Origin: Sycon ciliatum
Lineage: Eukaryota > Porifera > Calcarea > Leucosolenida > Sycettidae
NCBI RefSeq assembly: GCF_964019385.1
Contig: NC_088643.1
Location: forward strand, 44,571,214-44,635,213
Direction of reading: 5' to 3'
Length of the DNA: 64,000 nt
The notes beneath the pieces are model-generated. The model saw only the letters and a program-made list of their open reading frames with translations, was not told the DNA's origin and made no database searches. The translations under genes and the position numbers were made by a program. Numbering within the stretch: the first letter of the stretch is position 1; each line of letters starts with the position of its first letter. Shown piece after piece: positions 20,287 to 49,031 of this stretch.

Positions 20287-22032
20287 CTGGCAGTGAATTC
20301 ATAACTTTTTCTGATGTTTTCTGTTTCCCCTGTAGATATCAAGATGAAGGAGCAGTCTGTAGAAAACCTGATAAGGTATGTCAAACAGTAAAATGGTGTA
20401 AGAATGGACTCGGATGGAGAGCCAAGGATATTAAAATTTATAATAAAGAAAAAGGACCAAGAAACTACAAGTTACGCTATAATGTCCACTAACACCACCA
20501 GTTACTAAACAATCAGCTCATGCGATAACATTGCACGACACTGACCGACGACCTGTTAGCCAGTTAGTTGTAGAACGTCAGTACCGTCGGTCAGTGTTGT
20601 GCAATGTTATCGCATGAGCTGATTGTTTAGTAACTGGTGGTGTGAGTGGACATTATTAGTGGACATTATAGCGCAACTTGTAGTTTCTTGGTCCTTTTTC
20701 TTAATTATACTTGAAGTAAGTAAAATGGTGTGTGAGCATTGCTGTCCAATTCTCCTGTGAAGCCTGCACGTCCGTGTGTATCTCGGCAGTGCATGAACCA
20801 GCGTGACTGCTAGCTGCTGGTATCAACATGATCTATGGCTATGCGTGCGTGTGTGTATGGGCGTGCATGGTGCAATGTGCAGAGGACGGCAAATCTTCGA
20901 ACCGCCTCGTTTCATGACCACGCAGCAAGCGGCCGAGCAACTTATTGCCATTTACAAGCGGCGCACGGCAAGCAGTGATGGCAAAGGCGACAGTTCGGAT
21001 GACGAAGCCGCCGCAGACCAGAATTTATTTACCGGTATGCGCTGCGAGCATGTGTTTGTTGGGCTTGCTGTAAACAAATGATGTTGAAAGTTATTAAGTT
21101 TGTATGTTTGAGTATTGGAGTATTGCTTCTCTAGACACATGTAGTGTTGGTGTTGACCGTAAGTACTACAGTAGCCAGTCAGCATGCATACACATCTTTA
21201 GCAGACTACAAGTACTACAGTAGCCAGTCAGCATGCATACACATCTTTAGCAGGCTACAAGTACTACAGTAGCCAGTCAGCATGCATACACACATCTTTA
21301 GCAGACTACAAGTACTACAGTAGCCAGTCAGCATGCATACACATCTTTAGCAGGCTACAAGTACTACAGTAGCCAGTCAGCATGCATACACATCTTTAGC
21401 AGACTACAAGTAGGGAGTGCTTGTAGGAAGAGTGTCTTCCTGTATCTTTAGCAGAACTAGAGCGAAATTGTGTCTCGAGCTGATTATATGTGGGGGATTG
21501 AACCTGTGGCATTCTGTGTGTATTTCTTTCATTTCTTTGGAGTAGGGTACTAGTACTAAAATATTACATTAGATAGGTTCCAGAGTACGATTTTTCGTGC
21601 CAAAATCCGTAGAGGCGCTACGGATTTTTCATACGTCGTTTTTGAGCAGTGAAATGTTCCGGAGTACGGAACTTCTGTGTTTGCCGTCATTGCCTAGGTT
21701 ACGATCCCAAACACGTCACATTCCCGCGCTATGCCTTTATGTTTTGAAAAATTGTACCGAAACCAAAACTTCCCGCGGAAAATCGATGTTTCTCGTACCA
21801 AATTTGTACGCGAAAAATCTTTCTGCACTCGATGACGCAAAATCTCCGTACGAAACATGGTTCGTATGAAAGCCAGTCCACACGGATTCTCCGTGCCGAA
21901 AAATCGTATGGAGCACGCCTCGAAAATATCCGTAGCGCCCATACGAATTTTGGCGCGGAAAATCGTACTCCGGAACCTCTCTATTGTGCTGTTGTGTTGT
22001 CCCTGCATTGTAAGTTGCTTGTGTTTGTTTCC

Positions 22033-22074
<42 letters not shown>

Positions 22075-22316
22075 ACGGTGACTTTATCATAGATGTAACA
22101 GAGGAAAGTCTGGCAGTGGGTGTAACACGCGTGGGCAGTGACTCTCAGCGCATCGCAGCTGGCACTCTCCAGCAGCTAGCCGACACTGATCTCGGTGATC
22201 CGCTGCACAGTTTAGTGGTGGTGGGACATATGCACTGCTTGGAGCGGGACATGCTACGCCAGTACGCCATCGATGTGGCTGACTTTGATGAGCGTACAAA
22301 GCACGTGAAGGAGTAG
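13852..22316 (+). CDS. DPH5: Diphthine synthase (diphthamide biosynthesis methyltransferase)
   Basis: A cytosolic SAM-dependent methyltransferase that methylates the modified histidine of elongation factor 2 during diphthamide synthesis. Exons: 13852-13986, 17962-18022, 18829-18892, 19427-19535, 19988-20108, 20336-20375, 20883-21034, 22093-22316. Every phase agrees; the CDS is 906 nt, 301 residues (human 285). Motifs: [150 protein letters not shown]. It has an acidic insertion ([10 protein letters not shown]) near residue 220. Intron 1 is 4 kb and packed with mobile DNA. The start is the ATG placed exactly where the family begins. Confidence 0.97.
14764..14874. mobile_element. Small TA-flanked MITE (CTGTATTTTCCG ends)
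   Basis: CTGTATTTTCCG at 14764 and CGGAAAATACAG ending at 14874 are inverted and each is bounded by TA. Just inside, the arms continue as AGTATACGCCGCACT and the related AGTATAAGCCGCACT. A run of about 22 G (14808-14829) fills the middle. The ends resemble a widespread animal MITE type with GTATTTTCCG termini. Located in DPH5 intron 1. Confidence 0.85.
14981..16040. mobile_element. Foldback-type element with three TATATA palindromes
   Basis: The end sequence AAGCAGAAATATTCGTC (14983-14999) is mirrored by GACGAAATTTTCTGCCTGTA (16021-16040). Two internal blocks are also inverted: ACAGTCCATTTCAAAA (about 15060) against about 15903-15918, and TCTCTTAATTTGCT next to CCTATATATAGG (about 15297-15326) against about 15862-15902. 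A perfect hairpin with arms TTTCAAAAACACTTATA lies at about 15066-15101. The CCTATATATAGG palindrome occurs three times (about 15315, 15514, 15864). No coding capacity seen. Confidence 0.7.
16236..16900 (+). mobile_element. Possible PIF/Harbinger-type remnant
   Basis: GGGCATGTTTGATTGGGGAA starts at 16236 directly after TTA. That resembles Tourist/PIF-Harbinger termini and their TWA target duplication. An open frame at 16526-16891 begins [19 protein letters not shown], a basic start reminiscent of Harbinger ORFs, but no DDE residues or matching right end are visible. Treat as tentative. Confidence 0.3.
16931..17219 (+). repeat. Diverged 83-bp direct repeat, two copies
   Basis: 16931-17018 and 17137-17219 are related direct copies. 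Both start TTCGATTGGGA, contain CGACTCAGC and end GACTACAAC, with scattered differences between. They lie about 206 bp apart in DPH5 intron 1, just downstream of the possible Harbinger remnant. Confidence 0.7.
17408..17823. repeat. 42-bp minisatellite, nine full copies plus one shortened copy
   Basis: Nine apparently identical 42-bp units (each includes AAAGAGCAACGCTACAGCCG and GCAGTATAGGCAATAC) follow a first copy that lacks three bases. Because 42 is a multiple of three, the array stays open on both strands. It lies inside DPH5 intron 1 and has no sign of splicing, so it is not called coding. Confidence 0.95.
18411..18800 (+). mobile_element. tRNA-derived SINE-like element
   Basis: An A-box-like TGGTGCAGTGGT (18413-18424) is followed by an exact pol III B box GGTTCAATTCC (18456-18466; consensus GGTTCRANNCC). 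A non-tRNA body follows, and its 18599-18770 part matches 3076-3245. The head does not fold as an intact tRNA. It sits in DPH5 intron 2, just upstream of exon 3 (18829). Confidence 0.65.
18985..19300 (+). repeat. About 29-30-bp GT-rich tandem repeat
   Basis: Roughly ten imperfect copies of a unit built around TGTTTGTGTGGGGATGCC followed by CATGCATG lie in DPH5 intron 3. The last copies (about 19180-19270) are the most uniform, which suggests recent growth at that side. Confidence 0.9.
19317..19426 (+). repeat. 60-bp tandem duplication of the DPH5 exon 4 splice acceptor
   Basis: AATAGAAAACAGTGCAATCT and the following bases through TTTCAGC occur at about 19318-19367 and again, apparently identical, 60 bp later. 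The copies carry the same polypyrimidine/acceptor region. The downstream AG (19425-19426) opens exon 4 in the correct phase. The upstream AG (19365-19366) would give Gly-Ser-Val-Tyr and then TAA. Confidence 0.93.
20206..20285. repeat. (TC)n microsatellite
   Basis: An almost pure TC tract lies in DPH5 intron 5, 50-130 bases before exon 6. It may add to the polypyrimidine content of that short intron. Confidence 0.95.
20438..20710. mobile_element. Long hairpin (foldback) insertion in DPH5 intron 6
   Basis: The left arm 20438-20550 and right arm about 20583-20710 are near-identical inverted repeats of more than 100 bp around a loop of about 33 bp. The right arm carries a 14-bp internal duplication (around AATGTCCACT). 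A 12-bp direct repeat GTAAAATGGTGT brackets the structure at 20388-20399 and 20720-20731. The exon 6 donor (GTATGT at 20376) is only 12 bases upstream of the first direct repeat. Confidence 0.9.
21160..21412 (+). repeat. About 49-bp tandem repeat, five copies
   Basis: Five copies of a unit containing AGTACTACAGTAGCCAGTCA and GCATGCATACACATCTTTAG lie in DPH5 intron 7. Successive copies alternate GACTAC and GGCTAC at the junction, so the array has a two-unit higher-order pattern. One copy has an extra CA. Confidence 0.93.
21575..21978. mobile_element. MITE with AGGTTCC termini in DPH5 intron 7
   Basis: AGGTTCC[A/G]GAGTACGATTTT at the left is mirrored at the right. Similarity continues through GCCAAAAT and GGCGCTACGGAT, giving imperfect terminal inverted repeats of more than 50 bp. 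The interior of about 300 bp has no coding capacity. A target-site duplication is not clear. Confidence 0.85.
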
Positions 22317-23649
22317 GAAAGAAGCTGGTTTAGTTGCTGCTGGCGACAATGATGAGATGGTGACCCTGTATGCTCCTGGCTGGACCACTGGTTGTAGTGC
22401 TAGTCTCGTTATGGTGCGGTTGTGACCATACTGGCTTGCCCTTATCTATTATCTTGGAGAGTGTGAGGTCCCCAGTGCCACCAGCCGGAAGGGTGTCTTA
22501 GCACTCGCGTGCCACCGTACACCAGCTCGGTCTCAGCGATGTGAGAGCTGTAATCACAGACCATGCTGCTGCTGTATCTCTCACTGCATGTGTGCTGCTG
22601 CAGTTAGGGACTTCCCCTCGGGCGGTGTTTGTGTATTTACAGCACCGGAGAACACAGTCCGCTAAGTCCATGATCCGTGTTGACTACTTCAAAGTAGTTG
22701 TAGCGCGTGGGACATAGCAAGGTGTTCGGCCGGGCAGGAGCTTGCCGCACACGTTTGTGTGTGTGTGTGTGTGCTGCGCTCTTTTCTGACAAGCCCTGCG
22801 GGGCGTCTCGAGTTTCCGAGCTTTGATCCCAAGTGACCAGGAGACTGGCTGTCGTCACACGTGCCATACAAGTACACCACCAGCTACTTAGCTTGTACGC
22901 TGTACATGCCTGTGTTGTACTACTGCAGCACTATCCGGGTATCCCCCTCCCCTTCCTTAACCATTTAGAATTTCAACACTAGCAATGTGCGTGTTCTGCT
23001 TCAAAGTACCTGTTATTATTTCAAATCCTCCCGTGCCTCTTCTCCTGTGCCTCTTCTCCTGTGCCTCTTCCTTAGAAGCTTCACAAGAAACTAGAAGCTA
23101 GATGTATACCTCAGAGCACCAGTGATCATTCTATAATTCTATTTTTCCGAAAGAAACGCCAGATCAAGAAATTGAAAACAGTTGTGTGAGTGTGTGTGCG
23201 TCTACAACAGCAGCTCGAATGTTTGTCTGCTGTGCATCGCTCCGTGCCTGCTACTACAGTATAATGCCCATACCGGTGTCTACTGATACTGACGGTATGT
23301 TCTATGGGTACTGGTCGAGTATCCAGTTATCAGCCAAATAGTATTATGTTTAGCATCATTATGTACAAGCAACATTGCGCACAGCGACAGGCACATAATT
23401 GGATTACATGTTCAACAAATCCAATAACACGGCTAGCTAGAAAAAAACTTCCAGTATTAAGAGTGAAGTCTCATGCCTACCTATAGTGTTTCTATTCGTA
23501 CACATGTGTATGTATGTGCGTGTTGTACTAGTATTCAATAGCAGAAAGCTGGTGGTGTTTCTTATGGAATGAGGTAATATACAAGGCAGTGTGTTGTGGT
23601 TGCCAGGTGACCCCAAGGCCGATCTCTCGGCATTGACTAAAATAGTAGG
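22317..23649. other. Convergent intergenic region (DPH5 / PDCD6 3' ends)
   Basis: Both flanking genes end here. No further exon is visible. It holds a short (GT)n at 22756-22773 and three CCTGTGCCTCTTCT-type units near 23035-23070. Confidence 0.7.
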
Positions 23650-26903
<3,254 letters not shown>

Positions 26904-27675
26904 AGTCGCTGCTTCGTTTGCAATGACACCATCCGCGGGCTACTGTTGCAACGCCTGAACGAGTGCGTTCAGCTGTGCACGATCACCATGCAGTTCGCCC
27001 ACTTGAAAATATGTTGCCCCTCAAAGGCTCCTACCAGTCTTCCCTTCCATTACATCCATCGACGGACGCAAAGTAATAATAAGGAATCCTTCCTATCCTT
27101 TCTTTTCTACGACTACGAGTACGAGTTCAGGAAACAAACAAGCAACCAGTTGGTCCGCGGGGCGCGGCGGACGCAGATTCACCGCTAGCGCGCCGGAACT
27201 TCGCGGTAGCGAGGCATTGTTTACATCAGGGAGTCGTAAAATACCTGGTATTTTACGACTCCCTGGTTTACATGATGCGGCCACATTCGTATCGCCGCGA
27301 CTATCGGTGCGCCGGGTTGGGTGCGCGCGCCGGCAGGATACGTGCGCACTTAGCTTTACTAGATCGAATGAGTACTCGTACGATCGTACAGATCTTCACA
27401 AAAAAGAACTGATTCTTTGCGTGTGACGGTGTGGTCACTCAGCTGGTTGGAACTTACTTACTTGGAAGCCCATCATGGCATTCATGCATATGCACGGCCA
27501 CATCCATGCACCGTGTAGATGTCTACGTGTAGTGCACCCGCGATTGGTCCAATGCGAAGAGAAAATTGTCATTCACATTTCACCAGGAAACTCAAGAAGT
27601 CAGGTCTTGTTCAGCCTTTTTTACTAGTTGCAGAGGCTTGGTGTGTTGTCTCAGTATCTACTTCGTTTGCTGAAA
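26904..27675. promoter_or_regulatory. Divergent promoter shared by PDCD6 and NAA15
   Basis: 772 bp separate the two opposite start codons. A CpG-rich stretch occupies about 27155-27340 and contains a 39-bp palindromic insertion. No TATA box is evident at a sensible position. The 5' ends of both transcripts must lie here. Confidence 0.7.
27227..27265. mobile_element. 39-bp hAT-like palindrome with 8-bp target duplications
   Basis: The arms CAGGGAGTCGTAAAATACC and its exact inverse are separated by a single T. The unit is flanked by identical GTTTACAT octamers (27219-27226 and 27266-27273). CAGGG ends plus 8-bp duplications are hAT hallmarks. It is effectively two terminal repeats with no interior, lying in the PDCD6/NAA15 promoter. 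Confidence 0.88.
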
Positions 27676-42940
<15,265 letters not shown>

Positions 42941-43855
42941 ATGCATTGACATGTTCACAGTGTGCCTAGAGGAGAAGTGTATATTTCTGGGTGACTTCAA
43001 CTGCCTGCTTGTTTGCAGCTGCTGCTGCTGCTACGACTACTACTTTGACTACTACAACTGGCTGACTGTGTTTTTGTGTCCTGGTGTGCTTGGCATAGCT
43101 GCACCCCATTGACCTTTGGCCCGTGTGGGGCTAGGTAAAGTCGGCTCCACTAGTGGCACTAGCTTCAGCGTGAGCTGTAAGACTGTAGCACTTCAGCCTG
43201 CTTTCAGTCATACATTGCACTGCACATTGTCATCGTTGCCACTGGTTTTTCTTGCTGGTGGAAACGTGCAGTGCCAACAACGCTGGCTGGGTACCATTCT
43301 GTGGCGGTTTTTCAATCGAGCGTCCATGCACGTTGACAGGGTGACGGCACCACGCGTCCCCGTACATCGTTGCCACGGGGAGCTGTTTCACGTTATGTAG
43401 CACCTGGCAACCGAGGTCTATTTTGGCTCTGCTTGTGATTGTTTGATGCCATCATTACATCGCGGCGTGGCATGTTTTCCTTGACTGCCTGCGCTCCGCT
43501 AGCATTGGAAATATGCCGGGTCTCTTCCTGTTGAAAATACACACACTAACACGCCATCCTACCCTTTCTCATGCCCAATCCCTCTATTTTTTGGTTCCTT
43601 TATTTTCTTTAGGGAAATATGGCTTCATGTTGGACATGTTGATTCACCTTCTCTCGTACTTTCCTGGAAAGCGAAAACGCCCACACAGAGTTTGACTTTC
43701 TGCCGTTATTTGATCTTTTTTGTCCTTTCAGCTGTAGGCTACTGTGTATATTATGATCTGCTGGTGCTGATACTACTGCTTCCGCTGCCTCTGCTGCTGC
43801 TTCTTCGACCCTGTTTTTCTTTTTCCTCTTCTGCTGTGTACAATCGCTATTTGCT

Positions 43856-43886
<31 letters not shown>

Positions 43887-45621
43887 GCGTGTGTGTGCCC
43901 ATGGCTGCTTTCCAAAGACGTACTGTTTGGACATAAGACTGGTTGACCCAGTGTGGATTTTGCATTCCCCAAAGTTTTAATTAATCATGCTCCAAAATTC
44001 TTTTCTTTGTTTTTTGTCTTCCTTAGTAATTCACGTACGGGTATGCAAAAAAAAGCTTGAACAAGGATAACTGTGGCGTGTGCCGCGCAGGTGTGTGTTG
44101 TTTGTGTTGACCGGCAATGGACTCTTGCTGTGTTATCAATGACAATGGAGCCGGTGGAGCAGTTTCATCAGATTCAATCATTATTCTCTCTTCTCTTTCC
44201 CGGCTAACTATGGAGACGACTCACGTGACCAGTTTCTGACTAGACTGCGAGCAAGTAGACTACAGCACAGAGTACAGTACAGTATGATACACATGCACTG
44301 ACACTGAGTCTGTAGTGTTTGCTGTTTGTATGTGGTGTGTCTGTGTGCTTCTGTGAACTCGCATTACTTTTCGATGGCATAATTAATTTTATCATTAATT
44401 TTCCATACCCCTCCGGAGCTCCCCCGGCCTGAAAAAAAAGCACTTCAGTAAAACCTGCCTACAATGACATGTAGGCGACCTGCCTGATCCGAGAGAACCA
44501 CTACAACCAGAGCCATATTTCCAGTCAAGTGAACCGGATAAGAAGACCACCTGTACACATGCACAGGGGACCGCAGTTGTGAGGTCCGTTCCAGGGAGCC
44601 CTACACATAATGTTGTGAGATACTATGAAGAGTGACCACATTTTTGTTGTTGTAGTAAACACTCTTGATACCATGCTCCCAGGTCCCTCAGACAGTGTTT
44701 TACTGTTAGTGGCAACGCCTGGTCGACACATGTACATTGCCCATGCGCACGTACAACAGAGAAAGCCATTATTCTGACGAGGCGCATAAAATAACAAGCA
44801 TTGTAACGATTTCCTAAAATTGATGGTATACGTGTTTACAAAAGGTAACGATTCTCACTAATTCTCAATGCTCAGTTGTACTTCTTCAGACTCCAGGCAC
44901 CATTCACATGTATCACCAACCACTGTCGACATGTCTTACTCTTAGTCTCTTACTCGTAGGTTTGACTCAGGGAACAGGCTCACATACTGGTAGACAGCAC
45001 ACAGTCGGTAGATCAACTTTTCCAATAAGTTTTCCCCACCTCCACACGTGCAAATGTCACTCATTACGACAGCCTGGTAGTGGTAGGATTATAGCAAATA
45101 TCTTCAAATATAGGATAGATGTGATTCATTTGTTCTCTCTCACTCTCAACGCAGGTGCTAGTATAGTTGTCAGTAATATCAGAGCTCCTTTCGTGTAAGT
45201 CGCTCAACTGTATGGTCAAAGGAACATTATATCCGGGATAAATCATGGGAAAAGGTCACTGTCAACAGTCAAGGAAGTTTCAAAGCCGGAGAAAGTGTCA
45301 AGCCAGCAGGTATAGCAGACCTGTATCAACTGTGGCAATATCGAGCACACAGTAATGAACTCAAGAGCAGTGTTCAAGGAAACTCGGTGTGTGCGTGCCC
45401 AGCAAGCAACTCGTGGCGTAGTTGCTATCTAGCATCTCAGATCAAGTGAAATAATTATTATAAAAACAGCAGATACAGCCGGGGTGATACCTATGATGCA
45501 GTGGGTAGTGCTTCTCTGGAAGCTGTAGAAGAAGTCCTGTAATTGCAGGCTGCACACGGTTGATTCAGTGCGATTGTGCGCAGGTGATGTGAAATAGTTC
45601 TTAGAGGCAGCTCTCCGATGC
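42941..45621. other. Convergent intergenic region (NAA15 / SMAD 3' ends)
   Basis: No convincing exon. It has a (GT)n at about 43856-43898 and, at 44447, CAGTAAAACCTGCCTACAAT, a MITE-like terminus whose partner is not clear. Related CAGTAAAACCTGG-type ends occur on the minus strand near 17303 and on the plus strand near 61186. Confidence 0.65.
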
Positions 45622-48600
45622 TTAGTCGCTTTCTGGCTCAAAGAATGCTTCAATCCAGCACGGGCACTGCATGACAGTAGGGCGCCGATGGCCATAGCCC
45701 CAGCCAGACACCATGCTCACACGCACTGCCATCACATCAAACGGAAACGTCAGCTGCCTGCGACTGCGGAGGTAATCCTCCAGCTGAACGGCACGCTGCC
45801 AGTCGAAGATCTCTACAATGTGACCGGACGGAATCGCCTTGACCAGCTTGTCCTCGCCGTCTAACTGAGAACAGGCCAGCGTGGGGCTCTGCACATACAT
45901 TGAGTGCTTGCTGCCATTGTACAGGCACACTTTCTGGTTGTCATGCGTCCGCCACATGAAGAAGCCACTTCCGATCTGCTGGCGGCGTTTCTCGGCAGCA
46001 GCACTGCGGCACCGGCTCTTGATGCTGCCAATGTTGAACGAGCCGTCGAGCTGCGCAGAACCCTCGTGGTAAACATGCATGGCGGAACTCTTGCACGTCC
46101 GCTGGCGACCCATTCTCTCTCTTCCTTCCCAGTAGGCCATGGTGAGCCATGACTCAGTCGCTGGACGCTCTCGTCGTCGAGCAGGGCTGACAGGCTTCTC
46201 TACAATAGCAGCAGCAACATGGAAAGAACCACACACAGACAAGCATCTGTCAGAAACGTGTCATACAGCACATACCAGTAGAATGTAAAGTCATGCCCGG
46301 ATAGCAGAGCAGCACGTACATACGCATGGGTGGCCTTTCCCCACACAACACCAGGCCATCCGCACATGCTACTTGTATGTGTGTCGGTTCCTATCTACAG
46401 GAAAACGTGCCAAATCCTGAATGACGGATGATGGCATTTTCAGACTTGTGGCCAGGGCAGCTACATTGTCCAACATTCAACCTGTCAGAGAAACTTCTGC
46501 CTTGGAGCCAATCATGCCAGAATACCCATTCCCAGCGCACATAGCCTGAAAGGAAACGTGCACACCTCCGTCCTGCCCAGCCTACCTAGCACCAATGACT
46601 GATGACAAGCACATGGCATTGAGGCCAGTTGAATGAGTCATGCCTGGCAGTAGGTTCGAATGGAACGTCATTCTGCCTCTTTGTCTTTGTAGACTTTGAA
46701 CCAAAGCCGGGCTTCTACCATTATTGCACTGCCAAACCACCAACAATAATACTTGTCTTGTTAGAAACAAAATCCAGATATTATAGTGACTAACTTGAGC
46801 TAATAAATCAAGCCATCCGGAATCTGCTGGAGAAGTGCCAACCTCTCAAAGCCCTAATTTCCCCTGCAGCAGCAGCAGCACCATTGCTACCACTACACAC
46901 TACTACACTACATACTGGACTGAAGACAACTGCAAGCTACTGACAGTAAAATTATTGTCCTCGCGGACCTCGTCATCAGAATTAGTTCACGACCAGGACG
47001 GGAAATCTCACTACATCCCACTTTCATTCACGACTGGATACCAGTAAGCTGAGCTATAGTTCTTGGCAAGGCCTATCTCGGACTTCACGTTGACACGCAG
47101 CTACAGAACTCAGAAGACACAGTTGAATTCCCTCGATCACGTGCCGCTCCCCAAACACACCAACTACTTACACACTTTCTGTAGTTTCTGCCCAACCGTT
47201 CAACGCGATCGAATGCCTCAAGTCAAAAGAATTATTCCTTCTACTGCTATCAATACGATCGGCACAGTTCACTGCTAAAACACTTCTGTCTAGTGCAGAA
47301 GAAATGCACACAGGCCAAGAAAACTCACCATGTTCTCCAGCATCCAGATCAGGGCAGCACGCTTCGTAGGCTAGTGAAGCGCCGCTACTTCCCTCCATGC
47401 CGCTCTCCTCTGAGCCCGTTGTGCCGTCCGCTGCGAAATGTCTGCGTACGATCGTGTGTTGTCTGCCAGCTGAACTCGAGACAGTGGTTTCGTCGAACGC
47501 CGAATCACAGCTGACAGAATCTGTACGGGGACACGTCCAAACACAGGGTAGAAAAAAGGGAAACAAGACTGTTACAATGTAATCAATGATCCCACAACAA
47601 ACAAAACTCTGTGCCTGCGGTCTAACCAGCGCATTCCACTTCATGCGCATATGCATGTATGTCACAAGAAGAGCTTCCTTTCACGCACGTCACATCGTCG
47701 CGTCTTGCTCACTTGCATGATTTGGAAAAAAACACACACGTGCGGCAATCAAACGGAACGCAGACTGGAAGTCTCCTCCGCCGCAGTTTCGTTGACTGCA
47801 GTACAAAACGCCGTCACTTGCCTACTACAACCATGTACTTCACAGACTGCGACAAAATACACTGCGTCGAATGATGTACATGTTCATGGCACTATGAAAG
47901 CTAGACGGACAGTCAGACAAGACGTACAGCTTGTTATCCCACATCCCCTGAGCGGGCCACAAACACGCATTCTTGTCGCCAGCCCCTGAACTAGAGCCAC
48001 CATACCATCAACACCACCATCATCGTCATCGCGAAAGAGGCGAGAGTGCAAGTGTGAGATGGCGCAGCGCTCAACGTGCAATTTCATCACCAACCAATCA
48101 AAGTCTGAGATAACGTGGAGATGCGGTGAGGTTTGCTTGCTTACCTGAAGTCTTGCCGAGCTCTGTCGTTGATGAACAATGTTGCAATGATATCCTGTCC
48201 AGTGGTGTACTCCCTGCAAAATCAGCAATGACAAAACAGCACAAAGCAACAATTATTTCTCAAGTCAACAGGAAAGGAAATGAGTCCCACGCCACGTGCA
48301 TACTCGTGAAGTCGACACCAATAAAAACACAAACACTCCACGTGGGACGGTCTTCTCGCAGGAATACACCCTCATTATAGAAACTAAAACGCCACCGGGC
48401 ATATACGGAGATGACACACGGACCGTATCGTGTACATACAGACAGTTCTGCGCAGTTGAGTAACACTTCAGGGTCGCAAGCACACACTACGACTTTATCA
48501 CACAGTCACAGCATTGCTGCCTGCCACAAACTGACTAATCGCTAAAAAGTAAGAAACCCGCTAAAATCCCTGCCCGCGACACTTTGTCCATGCATTGGAG

Positions 48601-49031
48601 AATCAAGCCAAGCGATCATCACAGTTCAACTACTCACTGAAGTGTAATAGTTTGCCAAAGTGAAAGGGATTGCAGCAGCGCTTGCCAGAGCTTGTTGCGT
48701 CGGGGCAAATTGGCAATCTGCGAATAACATCTTCCGCAGAGAGATCCAAGTCCGGCCATCTGAAAACCTTACAACACACCGCCTCGGGTGTGACATTGAG
48801 AAGGTGCTGTTCACCAGAAACCACTACATTGACACTGACGGTGTTCGTCGGCAGCATCCAGCACGCTCCAGCGTCATCCTCCTGTGCCAGGCCAAAGCTC
48901 TTCAGCTCTTTCGCTTCTGATTGCTTGCAAATAACTTTCAGCAATTCCAGCATTGAATCTCCTTCAGCGTGACTTGCAACACTGGATGATTTCCACAACT
49001 TTTTGATAAGACTTTTCTTGGATGACAGCAT
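45622..49031 (-). CDS. Inhibitory SMAD-like protein (SMAD6/7 type)
   Basis: Intracellular antagonist of TGF-beta/BMP signalling by family analogy. Exons in transcript order: 49031-48638, 48213-48145, 47520-47329, 46199-45622. Phases agree at all junctions; 410 residues. The N-terminal MH1-like domain (about residues 1-130) keeps CCKVFRWPDLDL and KRCCNPFHFGKLL with zinc-ligand Cys/His residues. A Ser/Thr/Glu-rich linker spans about 132-230. The MH2 domain (about 230-410) starts ESWLTMAYWEGRERMG and keeps SGFFMWRTHDNQKVCLYN, YVQSPTL, HIVEIFDWQRA and SGWGYGHRRPTVMQCPCWIE. It ends soon after CPCWIE with no C-terminal SSxS, which excludes a receptor-SMAD and fits SMAD6/7. No PPxY motif is present in the linker. 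Orthology to SMAD6 versus SMAD7 cannot be decided. Confidence 0.92.
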
